NCBI RefSeq assembly: GCF_003121405.1
Contig: NZ_QBUY01000018.1
Location: 1 to 64,000, forward strand
Direction: 5' to 3'
Source: Paraburkholderia sp. C35
GTDB taxonomy: Bacteria; Pseudomonadota; Gammaproteobacteria; Burkholderiales; Burkholderiaceae
Length of the DNA: 64,000 nt
Under the pieces are notes generated by a model. That model searched no databases and was not told the DNA's origin. It saw nothing but the letters and a program-made list of their open reading frames with translations. The position numbers and the translations under genes are program-made. Below, one piece after another: positions 30,166-40,436 of this stretch (position 1 is its first letter; every line of letters begins with the position of its first letter).

Positions 30166-32100
30166 ATGACAGCAGGCACGCGACGGGTTGAAGCGCCGCG
30201 CCCGAGATGGCGCACTCTGATTCGTTCGTTGTCTGTTCCGTTGTCGCGTGTGCGTTGCACGGGGATGCCGCGCGTGGTGTCATCGGCATGCGTGGGCTTG
30301 CTGATCGCTTTGTCGCCGATGCTGGCGCAGCATGCGCAGGCTGCCTACGCCATTGCTCAATACGGCGACCCGAAGTATCCAGCTGACTTCAAGCATTTCG
30401 TCTACGTCAATCCCAATGCGCCGCGCGGCGGCACGCTGGTGCTCGCGAATCCCGACCGCTCGACGAGCTTCGACAAGTTCAATCCGTTCACGCTGCGCGG
30501 CAACGCGGCGCCCGGTATCGGCCTGCTGTTCGAGAGCCTGACAACGGGCAGCGCCGACGAAGTCGCGTCCGCCTACGGCCTGCTCGCCGACGACATCAAC
30601 GTCGCGCCCGACGGCCTGTCGACCACTTTCCACATCAATCCCAAAGCGCGCTTTTCGAATGGCGATCCCGTCACGGCTGACGACATCAAGTTCTCGATCG
30701 ACACGTTAAACAGCCCGCAGGCCGCGCCGCAATATGCCGCGTATTTCGCCGAGATCGCGCGCGTCGTGATCGTCGATCCGGCGACGGTGCGCTTCGAGTT
30801 CAAGCAGCGCGACCGTGAACTGCCGTTGCTCGCGGGCGGCATGCCCGTGTTCTCGCGCAAGTGGGGCGTGAAGCCGGACGGCAGCCGCACGGCGTTCGAT
30901 CAACTCGCGTTCGAAAAGCCGATCGGCAGCGGCCCGTATCTGATCGAGAGCTACGACAACGGCCGCACGATCACGTATAAGCGTGACCCGAACTATTGGG
31001 GCGACAAGCTGCCCGTGCGCGTCGGCATGTATAACTTCGAGCGCATCAACTACAAGCTGTATTCGGATACGACGGCGCGTCTCGAAGCGTTCAAGGCAGG
31101 GGAGTATGACGCGCTCGTCGAATACGTTGCGCGCAACTGGGTGCGTCGCGATGTCGGCAAGAAGTTCGACAGCGGCGAACTGATCAAGCGCGAGTTTCCG
31201 CAGCATAACGGCACGGGCATGCAAGGCTTCATCCTGAACCAGCGCCGGGCGTTGTTCTCCGATGTGCGCGTGCGCAAGGCACTCGATCTCGCGCTCGATT
31301 TCCAGTGGCTCAACCGGCAACTGTTCTACAGCCAGTACAAGCGGATCGACAGCTACTTCGTCAATACGGATCTGCAGGCAAAGGGCATGCCGTCGCCGGG
31401 TGAACTGACGCTGCTCGAACCGTGGCGCGCGAAACTCGAACCGTCCGTGTTCGGCGTGCCGCCGAAGCAGCCCGACACCGATCCGCCCAGCTCGCTGCGA
31501 GCGAACCTGCTCGAAGCCCGCGCGCTGCTCGCGCAGGCCGGCTGGACGTATCGCGACGGCGCCTTGCGCAATGCGAAGGGTGAACCGTTCGTGTTCGAAA
31601 TACTCGACGATTCCGGTTCGTCGGGCACCTTCGAGCCCGTGTATGCCACCTACATCCGCAATCTGAAGAAGCTCGGTATCGAGGCGCGTGTGCGCACGGC
31701 GGACTTTGCGGTGTATCAGAAGCGTCTCGACGCATTCGATTTCGACGTTACGACGATCCGTTTTCCCGACGTGCAGGTGCCGGGTGCCGACATGATCGAC
31801 CGCTTCGGCAGCAAGGCCGCCGACGATCCCGGCTCGGGCAACCTGATCGGCCTGAAGTCGCCCGCCGTCGATGCGATCCTGCGCGCGCTGGTCGGCGCGC
31901 AAACGCGCGAACAACTCGTCGATGCGACGCACGCGCTAGACCGCGTGCTGATCAACGGCTATTACATGGTGCCGCACTGGTATAGCGGCACGCATCGCGT
32001 GGCGTTCAAGCGCGGCATGGCCTGGCCCGCGACGCTGCCGCTGTACTATACGGCGGAAGGCTGGATCACATCGATGTGGTGGTTCGCGAACCCGCAATGA
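30166..32100 (+). CDS. yejA: Periplasmic solute-binding protein of a peptide ABC importer (YejA)
   Basis: 644 residues from the ATG at 30166. A long basic N-region precedes a hydrophobic signal segment ending LAQHAQAAYA. The body is a family-5 oligopeptide-binding protein: KHFVYVNPNAPRGGTL, FNPFTLRGNAAPGIGLLFESL, TFHINPKARFSNGDPVTADD and FSRKWGVKPDGSRTAFD. YejA captures peptides such as microcin C for import. It is the first gene of a four-gene operon, 49 bp before yejB. Confidence 0.92.
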   Translation: MTAGTRRVEAPRPRWRTLIRSLSVPLSRVRCTGMPRVVSSACVGLLIALSPMLAQHAQAAYAIAQYGDPKYPADFKHFVYVNPNAPRGGTLVLANPDRSTSFDKFNPFTLRGNAAPGIGLLFESLTTGSADEVASAYGLLADDINVAPDGLSTTFHINPKARFSNGDPVTADDIKFSIDTLNSPQAAPQYAAYFAEIARVVIVDPATVRFEFKQRDRELPLLAGGMPVFSRKWGVKPDGSRTAFDQLAFEKPIGSGPYLIESYDNGRTITYKRDPNYWGDKLPVRVGMYNFERINYKLYSDTTARLEAFKAGEYDALVEYVARNWVRRDVGKKFDSGELIKREFPQHNGTGMQGFILNQRRALFSDVRVRKALDLALDFQWLNRQLFYSQYKRIDSYFVNTDLQAKGMPSPGELTLLEPWRAKLEPSVFGVPPKQPDTDPPSSLRANLLEARALLAQAGWTYRDGALRNAKGEPFVFEILDDSGSSGTFEPVYATYIRNLKKLGIEARVRTADFAVYQKRLDAFDFDVTTIRFPDVQVPGADMIDRFGSKAADDPGSGNLIGLKSPAVDAILRALVGAQTREQLVDATHALDRVLINGYYMVPHWYSGTHRVAFKRGMAWPATLPLYYTAEGWITSMWWFANPQ

Positions 32101-32149
32101 ACGCGCGCGGCGCGTACTTAACCTGCACTTTTGATTCTGGACGGCTGCC

Positions 32150-33190
32150 ATGTGGAGCTACATCCTCAAACGTCTTCTGTTGATGATTCCGACGTTGATC
32201 GGCGTGCTGACGCTGACCTTCGTGGTGATCCAGTTCGTGCCGGGCGGACCGGTCGAACAGGCCGTGCATGAACTGCGCCGCAATACGTCCGAAGGCGGCA
32301 CGCCATTCGGTCTGCGCGCGCATAGCGGCGTCGATGCACAGCAAATCGCGCAGCTCAAGGCGCTCTATGGCTTCGATAAACCGCCGCTCGAACGTTACTG
32401 GCTGATGCTCAAGCGCTTCTCACACTTCGATCTAGGGCAAAGCTATTTCCGCCATCAAAGCGTGTGGTCGCTGATCGTGTCGAAGCTGCCGGTGTCGATC
32501 AGCATCGGCTTGTGGACGTTCTTTCTCACGTATCTGATATCGGTGCCGCTCGGCATTGCGAAGGCCGTGCGCAACGGCTCGCGTTTCGATATTGCGACGA
32601 GTCTGATCGTGCTGATCGGTTACGCGATTCCCGGCTTCGTGCTCGGCGTGCTGCTGCTCGTGCTGTTTGGCGGCGGCACATTCCTGCAACTGTTTCCGTT
32701 GCGCAATCTCACCTCCGACAACTGGGCACAACTGAGCCTGGTCGGCAAGGTGCTCGATTACCTGTGGCATATCACGTTGCCGATTGTCGCTTCCGTGGTT
32801 GGCAGTTTTGCGGTTGTCACGATGCTCACCAAGAACGCGTTCCTCGACGAAATCCGCAAACAGTATGTGTTGACGGCGCGCGCGAAGGGTTTGTCCGAGC
32901 GGCGCGTGCTATGGAAACACGTGTTTCGCAATGCGCTCCTGCCGTTGATCGTCGGCTTTCCGGCTGCGTTTATCGGCGCGTTCTTCACGGGCAGCCTGCT
33001 GATCGAAACGCTGTTCTCGCTCGATGGGCTCGGGCTGCTGTCGTATGAGTCGGTGGTGCGGCGCGATTATCCCGTGGTGCTCGGCACGCTCTATCTCTTC
33101 ACGCTGATCGGGCTTGCCACCAAGCTCATCTCCGATCTCTGCTATGTGTGGGTCGATCCACGCATTCAATTCGAACAACTGGAGCGCTGA
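32150..33190 (+). CDS. yejB: ABC peptide transporter permease YejB
   Basis: 346 residues with about six membrane segments. It has the binding-protein-dependent permease EAA-like loop in TARAKGLSERRVLWKHVFRNALLP. The N-terminal MWSYILKRLLLMIPTLIGVLTLTF is typical. It pairs with YejE to form the membrane channel. YejE follows after one base. Confidence 0.94.
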   Translation: MWSYILKRLLLMIPTLIGVLTLTFVVIQFVPGGPVEQAVHELRRNTSEGGTPFGLRAHSGVDAQQIAQLKALYGFDKPPLERYWLMLKRFSHFDLGQSYFRHQSVWSLIVSKLPVSISIGLWTFFLTYLISVPLGIAKAVRNGSRFDIATSLIVLIGYAIPGFVLGVLLLVLFGGGTFLQLFPLRNLTSDNWAQLSLVGKVLDYLWHITLPIVASVVGSFAVVTMLTKNAFLDEIRKQYVLTARAKGLSERRVLWKHVFRNALLPLIVGFPAAFIGAFFTGSLLIETLFSLDGLGLLSYESVVRRDYPVVLGTLYLFTLIGLATKLISDLCYVWVDPRIQFEQLER

Positions 33191-33191
33191 T

Positions 33192-34295
33192 TTGAGCCGC
33201 GTCCGTACAGATGCCGAAGTGTCGCGCGCGCAGCCGGTGCGCGCGTTCGTGTCGCCGTCGCCCGCGCGCCGCGTGTGGGCGCGCTTCCGGCAACAACGCC
33301 TTGGCTACTACAGCCTCATCGTGTATATCGTCGCGTTTGCGGCGAGCCTTGCTGCGCCGCTGTGGTCGAACGACAAGCCGATCGTCGTGCGCTATGACGG
33401 CCACTACTATTTCCCGCTCGTGAAGGATTACGCGGAGACCACTTTCGGCGGCGACTTCCCGACGCCCGCCGATTACCTCGATCCGTACATCAAGCATCGT
33501 TTCGACGCGCCGGGCAACTTCGTGCTCTATCCGCCGAACCGCTACTACTACGACACGCTCAACTATTTTTCGAAGGCGCCCAACCCGGCGCCGCCTTCGC
33601 GCGACAACTGGCTCGGCACCGACGACCGTGGGCGCGACCTGTTCGCGCGGCTCGTGTATGGCTTTCGCGTGTCGGTCGAGTTCGCACTGGTGCTGACGAT
33701 CATCGGCACCGTGCTCGGCGTGCTGGCGGGTGCCGTGCAGGGCTTCTTCGGCGGCAAGACGGACATCATCGGGCAGCGTCTGATCGAAATCTGGAGTGCG
33801 ATGCCGGAGCTGTATCTGCTGATCATCTTCGCGTCGATCTTCGAGCCGGGATTCATTCTGCTGATCGTGCTGCTGTCGCTGTTCGGCTGGATCGGACTGG
33901 CCGATTACGTGCGCGCCGAGTTTCTGCGCAACCGGCAACAGGATTACGTGCGCGCTGCGCGCGCGATGGGTCTGTCGAACTGGCAGATCATCTGGCGCCA
34001 TGTGTTGCCGAACAGTCTGACGCCCGTCATCACGTTTTTGCCGTTCCGGATGAGCGGCGCGATTCTCGCGCTGACGAGCCTCGATTTTCTCGGCCTCGGT
34101 GTGCCGCCGCCGACGCCGAGTCTCGGTGAACTGCTCGCACAGGGCAAGGCGAACCTCGACGCGTGGTGGATCTCTGTTTCGACGTTCGGCGTGCTGGTCG
34201 TGACGCTGTTGCTGCTGACGTTCATGGGCGACGCGCTGCGCAACGCGCTCGACACGCGTATCGCCGATGCGATGAAAGCAGGAGGCAACCAGTGA
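33192..34295 (+). CDS. yejE: ABC peptide transporter permease YejE (TTG start)
   Basis: 367 residues. The TTG at 33192, one base after the yejB stop, gives the right length; the longer frame starting at 33114 overlaps yejB and is not family-like. Large periplasmic loop after the first membrane segment, then DDRGRDLFARLVYGFRVS and an EAA loop (AARAMGLSNWQIIWRHVLPNS). It overlaps yejF by four bases. Confidence 0.9.
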   Translation: MSRVRTDAEVSRAQPVRAFVSPSPARRVWARFRQQRLGYYSLIVYIVAFAASLAAPLWSNDKPIVVRYDGHYYFPLVKDYAETTFGGDFPTPADYLDPYIKHRFDAPGNFVLYPPNRYYYDTLNYFSKAPNPAPPSRDNWLGTDDRGRDLFARLVYGFRVSVEFALVLTIIGTVLGVLAGAVQGFFGGKTDIIGQRLIEIWSAMPELYLLIIFASIFEPGFILLIVLLSLFGWIGLADYVRAEFLRNRQQDYVRAARAMGLSNWQIIWRHVLPNSLTPVITFLPFRMSGAILALTSLDFLGLGVPPPTPSLGELLAQGKANLDAWWISVSTFGVLVVTLLLLTFMGDALRNALDTRIADAMKAGGNQ

Positions 34296-35911
34296 GCGCG
34301 ACGCCAGCCAAACACGACGGGCCGCTGCTCGAACTCGATCACCTGCGCGTGACGTTCGGCGATACGGTTGCCGTCAACGATGTCTCGCTGACGATTGCGC
34401 GAGGCGAGCGCGTCGCGCTGGTCGGCGAGTCGGGTTCGGGCAAGAGCGTGACGGCGCTGTCGATCCTGCGTCTGCTGAACGACGCGCAGACGAGCGGCGT
34501 GGTGCGCTTCGACGGCGAAGATCTGCTCGCGAAAAGCGAGCGCGAGATGCGCGGGTTGCGCGGTTCCGACATCGCGATGATCTTCCAGGAGCCGATGACG
34601 GCGCTCAATCCGCTGTACACGATCGGCGACCAGATCGCGGAGACGATCGTGCTGCACGACGGCGTGAGCGCCAATGAGGCGCGCAAGCGCGCGGTTGCGC
34701 TGCTCGAACGCACGGGCATCACGGAACCGGGCAAGCGCGTGAACAGCTATCCGCATCAGTTGTCGGGCGGACAGCGGCAACGCGCGATGATCGCGATGGC
34801 GCTCGCGTGCCGTCCGCGTCTGCTGCTCGCCGACGAGCCGACCACGGCACTCGATGTGACCATCCGGGCGCAGATCGTCGAACTGCTGCTGGAACTGCAA
34901 CGCGAGGAAGCCGAAAAGCGCGGCATGGCCGTCTTGCTGATCACGCACGATCTCAACCTCGTGCGTCACTTCGCGCAACGCGTCGCGGTGATGGAGAAGG
35001 GCGTGCTGGTCGAGAGCGGCACCGTCGAGACGCTGTTCGACTCGCCGCAGCATCCGTACACGCAGCGTCTGCTGCAAAGCCGGCCGGAGCGCACGGTGGT
35101 GCCGGTGTTGCCGATCGCGCCCGTGCTGCTCGATGCACGCGATGTCTGCGTCGATTTCCGGACGAAGCTGCCGGGTTTCGCCGGCTGGTTCCAGTCGGGA
35201 CGTTTTCGTGCCGTCGACGATGCAACCGTGTCGGTGCGTCAAGGTGAGACGCTGGGTATTGTCGGCGAATCGGGTTCGGGAAAATCGACGCTCGCGATGG
35301 CGCTGCTCGGCCTGCAACGAACCTCGCACGGCGCAATCGAGTTTCAGGGCAGGGCGCTCGGCAGTTACAAGGGACGCGACCAGACGGCGCTGCGCTCGAA
35401 CATGCAGGTGGTCTTTCAGGATCCTTTTAGTTCACTTTCACCACGGCAAACGATCGAGCGCATTGTCGGAGAAGGGCTGGCGCTGCACCGTCCGCAGATG
35501 GCCGCCGACGCGCGCCGCGACAAGGTCATTTCCGTGCTGCGCGAAGTGGGGAGCGACCGGACGGCGCTGCATCGTTATCCGCATGAGTTTTCGGGCGGAC
35601 AGCGCCAGCGGATTGCAATTGCGCGCGCGCTAGTACTGGAGCCGCGCATCCTGATTCTGGACGAACCGACCAGCGCGCTCGACGTCTCCATCCAGCAGCA
35701 AGTGCTGAAACTGCTGGCGGGATTGCAGCGCAAATACAACCTGGGATTCGTGTTCATCAGCCACGATCTGGCCGTGATCGGCGCAATGGCGCATCGTGTC
35801 GCGGTAATGAAAAACGGTGAGATCGTCGAGACAGGCGATGTGGAACGCATATTCGCCGAGCCGACTCACCCTTACACACGTAAGCTGTTGAAAGCGGCCT
35901 TGACGACTTGA
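34292..35911 (+). CDS. yejF: ABC peptide transporter ATP-binding protein YejF, two NBDs
   Basis: 539 residues from a GTG overlapping the yejE stop (GTGA), with GGAGG upstream. It contains two full ATPase domains: first with [18 protein letters not shown] and ADEPTTALD; second with [17 protein letters not shown] and LDEPTSALD. It powers the YejABE importer in the cytoplasm. The operon is complete and its order matches E. coli yejABEF. Confidence 0.95.
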   Translation: MSATPAKHDGPLLELDHLRVTFGDTVAVNDVSLTIARGERVALVGESGSGKSVTALSILRLLNDAQTSGVVRFDGEDLLAKSEREMRGLRGSDIAMIFQEPMTALNPLYTIGDQIAETIVLHDGVSANEARKRAVALLERTGITEPGKRVNSYPHQLSGGQRQRAMIAMALACRPRLLLADEPTTALDVTIRAQIVELLLELQREEAEKRGMAVLLITHDLNLVRHFAQRVAVMEKGVLVESGTVETLFDSPQHPYTQRLLQSRPERTVVPVLPIAPVLLDARDVCVDFRTKLPGFAGWFQSGRFRAVDDATVSVRQGETLGIVGESGSGKSTLAMALLGLQRTSHGAIEFQGRALGSYKGRDQTALRSNMQVVFQDPFSSLSPRQTIERIVGEGLALHRPQMAADARRDKVISVLREVGSDRTALHRYPHEFSGGQRQRIAIARALVLEPRILILDEPTSALDVSIQQQVLKLLAGLQRKYNLGFVFISHDLAVIGAMAHRVAVMKNGEIVETGDVERIFAEPTHPYTRKLLKAALTT

Positions 35912-35957
35912 CATTCACCAATTGGGTGCGCCCAGTCATTGATTTTTTCTATTTGTT

Positions 35958-35986
35958 TTGACATAGGAATACTTACTGGCTAGTAT
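35958..35986 (+). promoter_or_regulatory. Strong sigma-70 promoter of the NlpC/P60 gene
   Basis: Perfect TTGACA at 35958-35963, 17-bp spacer, TAGTAT at 35981-35986. The predicted leader is about 77 nt. Confidence 0.8.
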
Positions 35987-36069
35987 CGACCAAACTTTTT
36001 CCTAGCCTGTTGATTTTCAGGCAAAAATTTCCGCAACACCCGTCCTAACCAAAACCAACCACCAGACCA

Positions 36070-36741
36070 ATGCAGCACCAAAACCTAACCCAGGCTTGTA
36101 CGCGCGTCGTCGCCGGGATGTTCATTGGCGTACTGATGGCCGCAGCTCCCGGCGCGTTCGCCGATGAAGTAAGCAGCTTTAACCAGAATGCCTCATATTC
36201 GACCTCTTCCGGGTCGAATTCTGTGTCCTCCACCACACAAAACACCCAGAGCGCTACCTCGAATTCCGATGGTGGCGCTCGATCGTTTTTGTCCGGCATG
36301 GCCGGCAAAGCGGGTGACGTGGTGGTCGGCGCCCTCAACATGATTGGCGTGCGCTACCGCTGGGGCGGCGACACGCCGGATTCCGGCCTCGATTGCAGCG
36401 GCTTCGTGCGCTACGTGTTCCAGGACACGCTGGGCATGGCACTGCCGCGCCGCGCGGAAGAAATGAGCCGTGTCGGCGAGAAGGTGCGGGTTTCCGACCT
36501 GAAGCCGGGCGATCTCGTGTTCTTCAATACGATGCGCCGCACGTTCTCGCACGTTGGCATCTACATCGGTGACAACAAGTTCGTGCATTCGCCGTCCACA
36601 GGCAGCACGCTCCGCGTCGACGATATGGATGACGGTTACTGGGAAAAGCGTTTCACGGGCGCACGCCGCATCGAAACGACGGTGCCGCAACAGCAGGATC
36701 TGCGTCAGCGCGTGAGCGCGACGCTTGGCGGCAGCAACTAG
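36070..36741 (+). CDS. Secreted NlpC/P60 (C40) peptidoglycan hydrolase
   Basis: 223 residues with a signal peptide ending PGAFADE. After a Ser/Thr/Asn-rich linker, the C40 domain (about 90-205) has the catalytic Cys in LDCSGFVRYVFQ, His in FSHVGIYIG and the third polar position near KFVHSPSTG. Such enzymes cut peptide bonds in peptidoglycan stems. No extra targeting domain is seen. It has its own promoter and terminator. Confidence 0.9.
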   Translation: MQHQNLTQACTRVVAGMFIGVLMAAAPGAFADEVSSFNQNASYSTSSGSNSVSSTTQNTQSATSNSDGGARSFLSGMAGKAGDVVVGALNMIGVRYRWGGDTPDSGLDCSGFVRYVFQDTLGMALPRRAEEMSRVGEKVRVSDLKPGDLVFFNTMRRTFSHVGIYIGDNKFVHSPSTGSTLRVDDMDDGYWEKRFTGARRIETTVPQQQDLRQRVSATLGGSN

Positions 36742-36762
36742 GTCGCTTTGTCCGTTTCAGGC

Positions 36763-36800
36763 AAAAGGCCCGCTTCATACGAAGCGGGCCTTTTTGTTTT
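36763..36800 (+). terminator. Terminator of the NlpC/P60 gene
   Basis: AAGGCCCGCTTC and GAAGCGGGCC arms around ATAC, then TTTTTGTTTT. A-rich flank means it may also act on the convergent patatin gene. Confidence 0.9.
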
Positions 36801-36848
36801 GCGGCGTTGGAAGCGTGGCGCACGCGTGCCGCGCGTGCCATACGCTGA

Positions 36849-37805
36849 TCAGGCCGTAGCGCGCGCCGCTGCGAGCTTGCGCAACAGTTCCGGCGCGGCG
36901 CGCGCAGCCGCTTCTTCACCCGCCAGAATCGCCGCATTACGCTGTCCGAAGTCCGTGCCGCTCATCGCATTCAGATTCGGACGAATCACGACGTCGGCGT
37001 ATTTGTCGAGTTCATACGCCTTGATCGTCTGACCCATGATCGTGAAGGTCTGCATCAGCACGTCGAACGAACTTTCGGTGACAGCCGATTCGGGGCGCGC
37101 GGAAATATCGACGGCGATCACGAAATCGGCGCCCATCTTGCGCGCGAACGACGCCGGCACGGGGCTGACGAGTCCGCCATCGACGTACTCATGTCCGCCG
37201 ATCTTCACCGGCTCGAACACCGACGGCACGCTCGACGATGCGCGCACGGCAATGCCCGTGTTGCCGCGCTGGAACAGGATCGGCTGGCCGGTCTTCAGAT
37301 CCGTTGCGACCACGCCGAGCGGTTTTGCCATCTTCTCGATCGGACGATTGTCTAGCGTCTTGTTGAGATAGTTCTGCAGCGCGACGCCTTGCAGAAAGCC
37401 GCGCGTGCGAAACGGCATCGCCCAGTCGCTGATCGACGCTTCGTCCATCGACAGCGCGAGCTTGTTGAGCGCAAAACCGTTCAGACCCGACGCGTACAAC
37501 GCGCCGACCACCGAGCCCGCGCTCGTGCCGCAAATCAGGTCGACCTGAATGTTGCGGGCTTCCAGCGCCTTGATCACGCCGATGTGCGCAAACCCGCGCG
37601 CCGCGCCGCCGCCAAGGGCGAGGCCGACGCGCAGCGGCCGCTGCGGCTTGACGCCGGGCGGCGTGGTGGGCGTCGCCGGAATGGACGCGGTGTCGGGCGT
37701 GACGTTGTCGGGCGTGCCGCCCGTCGACGCACAGGCGGACAGGACAGCAGATGCCGCAGCGATCGAGAACGTGCGGCGGGACAGGCGTGGCGATGACGGT
37801 TTCAA
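36849..37805 (-). CDS. Patatin-like phospholipase, predicted Tat-type lipoprotein
   Basis: 318 residues. The N-terminus has RRTF followed by a hydrophobic stretch and a lipobox LSAC, so it may be exported folded and lipid-anchored. The patatin domain has the oxyanion loop GLALGGGAARG, the nucleophile motif GTSAG and the Asp of DGGLVSP, forming the Ser-Asp dyad. It likely hydrolyses phospholipids in the envelope; a RssA-like fold. Single gene, convergent with the NlpC/P60 gene. Confidence 0.88.
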   Translation of the reverse strand: MKPSSPRLSRRTFSIAAASAVLSACASTGGTPDNVTPDTASIPATPTTPPGVKPQRPLRVGLALGGGAARGFAHIGVIKALEARNIQVDLICGTSAGSVVGALYASGLNGFALNKLALSMDEASISDWAMPFRTRGFLQGVALQNYLNKTLDNRPIEKMAKPLGVVATDLKTGQPILFQRGNTGIAVRASSSVPSVFEPVKIGGHEYVDGGLVSPVPASFARKMGADFVIAVDISARPESAVTESSFDVLMQTFTIMGQTIKAYELDKYADVVIRPNLNAMSGTDFGQRNAAILAGEEAAARAAPELLRKLAAARATA

Positions 37806-38100
37806 CGAATTCTCCAGCGACGGCGCCGACGTTCATCCGAAAGCGTCGCGCCGCGTGTCTTGCGTAGATGATCGCCGGCGGCGATCCGGGCGCGCTGCAT
37901 GGCGCCGGGTGGCACTGGCGGCAGCGCGCGCACATCATAAAGCAAAGCGGACGCGCGGCGACGGTTGGCTGAGGAAACCGTCTACAAGCTGGATTGTCGG
38001 TATCGCGTACTGACAGTGTTCGCGCAAGGATCCTGCGGCGTGCGCCCGCCATAGCGGCTGTTGCGCGCTCCGTCGGACTCATGTTGGCAGTGCCGACGGG

Positions 38101-38106
38101 TATAAT
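38101..38106 (+). promoter_or_regulatory. Perfect -10 box (TATAAT) upstream of gltX
   Basis: TATAAT lies 130 bp before the gltX ATG. No good -35 is found at 16-18 bp; a TTGGCA lies too near. Implies a leader of about 120 nt. Confidence 0.45.
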
Positions 38107-38236
38107 TCGGGTCTCTTTTTCATCGCGTTCGCGCCCTCGGCAGCCAGACTTGCCGTCGTCGGGCACGGACCGTTTTCGTTGCTGCGCCTGGCTTCGATGT
38201 TCGCCGGCGCCGGCATCCGTCTTCGAGTTACCGCAC

Positions 38237-39646
38237 ATGACCACTCCCGTTCGCACCCGCTTCGCACCGAGCCCCACCGGCTTCATCCACCTCGGCAACA
38301 TTCGCTCTGCGCTGTATCCGTGGGCGTTCGCGCGCAAATCGGAGGGCGTGTTCGTGCTGCGCATCGAGGACACCGACGTCGAGCGTTCGACCGAGCAGTC
38401 CGTCGATGCAATTCTCGAAGGCATGCAATGGCTCGGCCTCGATTACGACGAAGGCCCGTTCTATCAGATGCAGCGCATGGACCGTTACCGCGAAGTGCTC
38501 AAGCAGATGCAGGAGCAGGGTCTCGTGTACCCGTGCTACATGTCGACGGAAGAACTGGACGCGCTGCGCGAGCGTCAGCGCGCCGCCGGCGAAAAGCCGC
38601 GCTATGACGGCACGTGGCGCCCGGAGCCGGGCAAGGTGCTGCCGGAGCCGCCCGCAGGCGTGCAACCCGTGACGCGCTTCCGCAATCCGCTGACGGGCGT
38701 GGTCGCATGGGACGATGCCGTGAAGGGCCGCGTCGAAATTTCGAATGAGGAACTCGACGATCTCGTGATCGCGCGTCCGGATGGCACGCCGACCTATAAC
38801 TTCTGCGTGGTCGTCGACGACCTCGACATGAAGATCACGCACGTGATTCGCGGCGACGACCACGTGAACAACACGCCGCGCCAGATCAACATCCTGCGCG
38901 CGCTCGGCGCCGAGCCGCCCGTCTACGCGCACCTGCCGACCGTGCTGAACGAGCAGGGCGAAAAGATGAGCAAGCGTCATGGCGCAATGAGCGTGATGGG
39001 TTATCGCGATGAAGGCTATCTGCCCGAAGCCGTGCTGAATTACCTGGCACGTCTGGGCTGGTCACATGGCGACGCGGAAATTTTCTCGCGTGAGCAACTG
39101 GTCGAATGGTTCGATCTCGAACACCTCGGCAAGTCCCCGGCGCAGTACGACCACAACAAGCTCAACTGGCTCAACAACCACTACATCAAGGAAGCCGACA
39201 ACGCGCGTCTGGCCGGGCTGAGCAAGCCGTTCTTCGCGGTGCTCGGTATCGACGAAGCAACGCTCGCGAAGGGCGCGGATGTCGTGGGCGTGATCGGCCT
39301 GATGAAGGACCGTGCATCGACGATCAAGGAGGTCGTGGAGAACGCCGCGATGTTCTACCGCGAACCGACGCCTGATGCCGAAGCGCTCGCGCAACATGTC
39401 ACGGACGTCGTGCGCCCGGCACTCGCCGATCTCGCCGCAGCATTGAAGACGTGCGAGTGGACGAAGGAGGGCATCGCTGCTGCGTTGAAGGCAACGCTCA
39501 GCACGCACAAGCTGAAGATGCCGCAACTCGCGATGCCTGTGCGTCTGCTGGTGGCGGGCACGACACATACGCCTTCTATCGATAGCGTGCTGATGCTGTT
39601 TGGCCGCGATGTGGTGGTGAGCCGCATCGAAAAGGCGCTCGCTTAA
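38237..39646 (+). CDS. gltX: Glutamyl-tRNA synthetase
   Basis: 469 residues from the ATG at 38237 ([20 protein letters not shown]). HIGH is HLGN within [10 protein letters not shown] and KMSKR is in GEKMSKRHG. It charges tRNA-Glu. The gene lies just upstream of two tRNA-Glu genes, which may matter for coordinate expression. Confidence 0.97.
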   Translation: MTTPVRTRFAPSPTGFIHLGNIRSALYPWAFARKSEGVFVLRIEDTDVERSTEQSVDAILEGMQWLGLDYDEGPFYQMQRMDRYREVLKQMQEQGLVYPCYMSTEELDALRERQRAAGEKPRYDGTWRPEPGKVLPEPPAGVQPVTRFRNPLTGVVAWDDAVKGRVEISNEELDDLVIARPDGTPTYNFCVVVDDLDMKITHVIRGDDHVNNTPRQINILRALGAEPPVYAHLPTVLNEQGEKMSKRHGAMSVMGYRDEGYLPEAVLNYLARLGWSHGDAEIFSREQLVEWFDLEHLGKSPAQYDHNKLNWLNNHYIKEADNARLAGLSKPFFAVLGIDEATLAKGADVVGVIGLMKDRASTIKEVVENAAMFYREPTPDAEALAQHVTDVVRPALADLAAALKTCEWTKEGIAAALKATLSTHKLKMPQLAMPVRLLVAGTTHTPSIDSVLMLFGRDVVVSRIEKALA

Positions 39647-39719
39647 GCCGGCGAAGTGAGGCCGCGGAAGATGTTTTCGCGGCTTCGCAAAAAAATTGCA
39701 GAAAGCGGTTCAAGAGGTA

Positions 39720-39748
39720 TTTACAAAGCGAAAATTGCTCACTACAAT
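39720..39748 (+). promoter_or_regulatory. Promoter of the tRNA-Ala gene
   Basis: TTTACA at 39720-39725, 17-bp spacer, TACAAT at 39743-39748; the tRNA begins 18 bp after the -10. Confidence 0.7.
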
Positions 39749-39766
39749 CTCGCTTCTGTTCTGCAA

Positions 39767-39842
<76 letters not shown>

Positions 39843-39852
39843 TCAGAGCAGA

Positions 39853-39898
39853 GTGAAGTCTTCCGGTTAGCCGGAAGTTGTAGAAAAAAAGACTTCAC
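39853..39898 (+). other. Nested hairpin in the tRNA-Ala to tRNA-Glu spacer
   Basis: Outer arms GTGAAGTC (39853-39860) and GACTTCAC (39891-39898) enclose an inner hairpin CTTCCGG/CCGGAAG with a TTAG loop and an A-rich bulge. The outer arm shares one base with the inner. It could be a processing signal or attenuator. Confidence 0.5.
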
Positions 39899-39922
39899 AA
39901 ACGGTTGTAAAGCAGTTAGAAT
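39894..39922 (+). promoter_or_regulatory. Promoter candidate for the first tRNA-Glu
   Basis: TTCACA (39894-39899), 17-bp spacer, TAGAAT (39917-39922). It overlaps the right arm of the nested hairpin. Confidence 0.5.
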
Positions 39923-39985
39923 AGCGGTCTTCGCTGCTGATGAATGAAGTTAGCAGCAAGAACGAGACAGATCTGAAAAGATTAT

Positions 39986-40061
39986 GTCCCCTTCGTCTAG
40001 AGGCCTAGGACATCACCCTTTCACGGTGAGTACAGGGGTTCGAATCCCCTAGGGGACGCCA
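39986..40061 (+). tRNA. tRNA-Glu (anticodon UUC), copy 1
   Basis: 76 nt including CCA. Acceptor GTCCCCT/AGGGGAC, anticodon loop CCTTTCAC (TTC). Identical in body to copy 2 297 bp downstream. Confidence 0.97.
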
Positions 40062-40139
40062 AATACTGGCGTTACTTGAGATTCAAGTGATGCGCTTGCG
40101 AGAGATCTAACCGACGCTCGCAAGTCAGGTAGCAAGACT

Positions 40140-40216
40140 GGAGTGGTAGTTCAGTCGGTTAGAATACCGGCCTGTCACGCCGGGGGTCGCGGGTTCGAGT
40201 CCCGTCCACTCCGCCA
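40140..40216 (+). tRNA. tRNA-Asp (anticodon GUC), copy 1
   Basis: 77 nt including CCA. Acceptor GGAGTGG/CCACTCC, anticodon loop CTGTCAC (GTC). The fifth acceptor pair is T-A. Confidence 0.97.
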
Positions 40217-40220
40217 GATT

Positions 40221-40246
40221 AAGCCCGTTCGGTGAGCGGGCTTTTT
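40221..40246 (+). terminator. Terminator after the first Glu/Asp unit
   Basis: AAGCCCG and CGGGCTT arms followed by TTTT. It suggests that the second unit has its own promoter or depends on read-through. Confidence 0.7.
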
Positions 40247-40282
40247 CATTAAAGGTGTAAGCAGTAGTATGTGAAGTACGTT

Positions 40283-40358
40283 GTCCCCTTCGTCTAGAGG
40301 CCTAGGACATCACCCTTTCACGGTGAGTACAGGGGTTCGAATCCCCTAGGGGACGCCA
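40283..40358 (+). tRNA. tRNA-Glu (anticodon UUC), copy 2
   Basis: 76 nt including CCA, the same sequence as copy 1. Upstream promoter elements are weaker than those of copy 1. Confidence 0.97.
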
Positions 40359-40436
40359 GATACTGGCGTTGCTTGAGATTCAAGTGATGCACTTGCGAGA
40401 GATCTAACCGACGCTCGCGAGGAAGGTAGCAAGACT

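Noticed and set aside
33114..33191. Longer start for yejE overlapping yejB
   Set aside because: Would overlap yejB by 77 bp; the TTG after the yejB stop gives the normal length.
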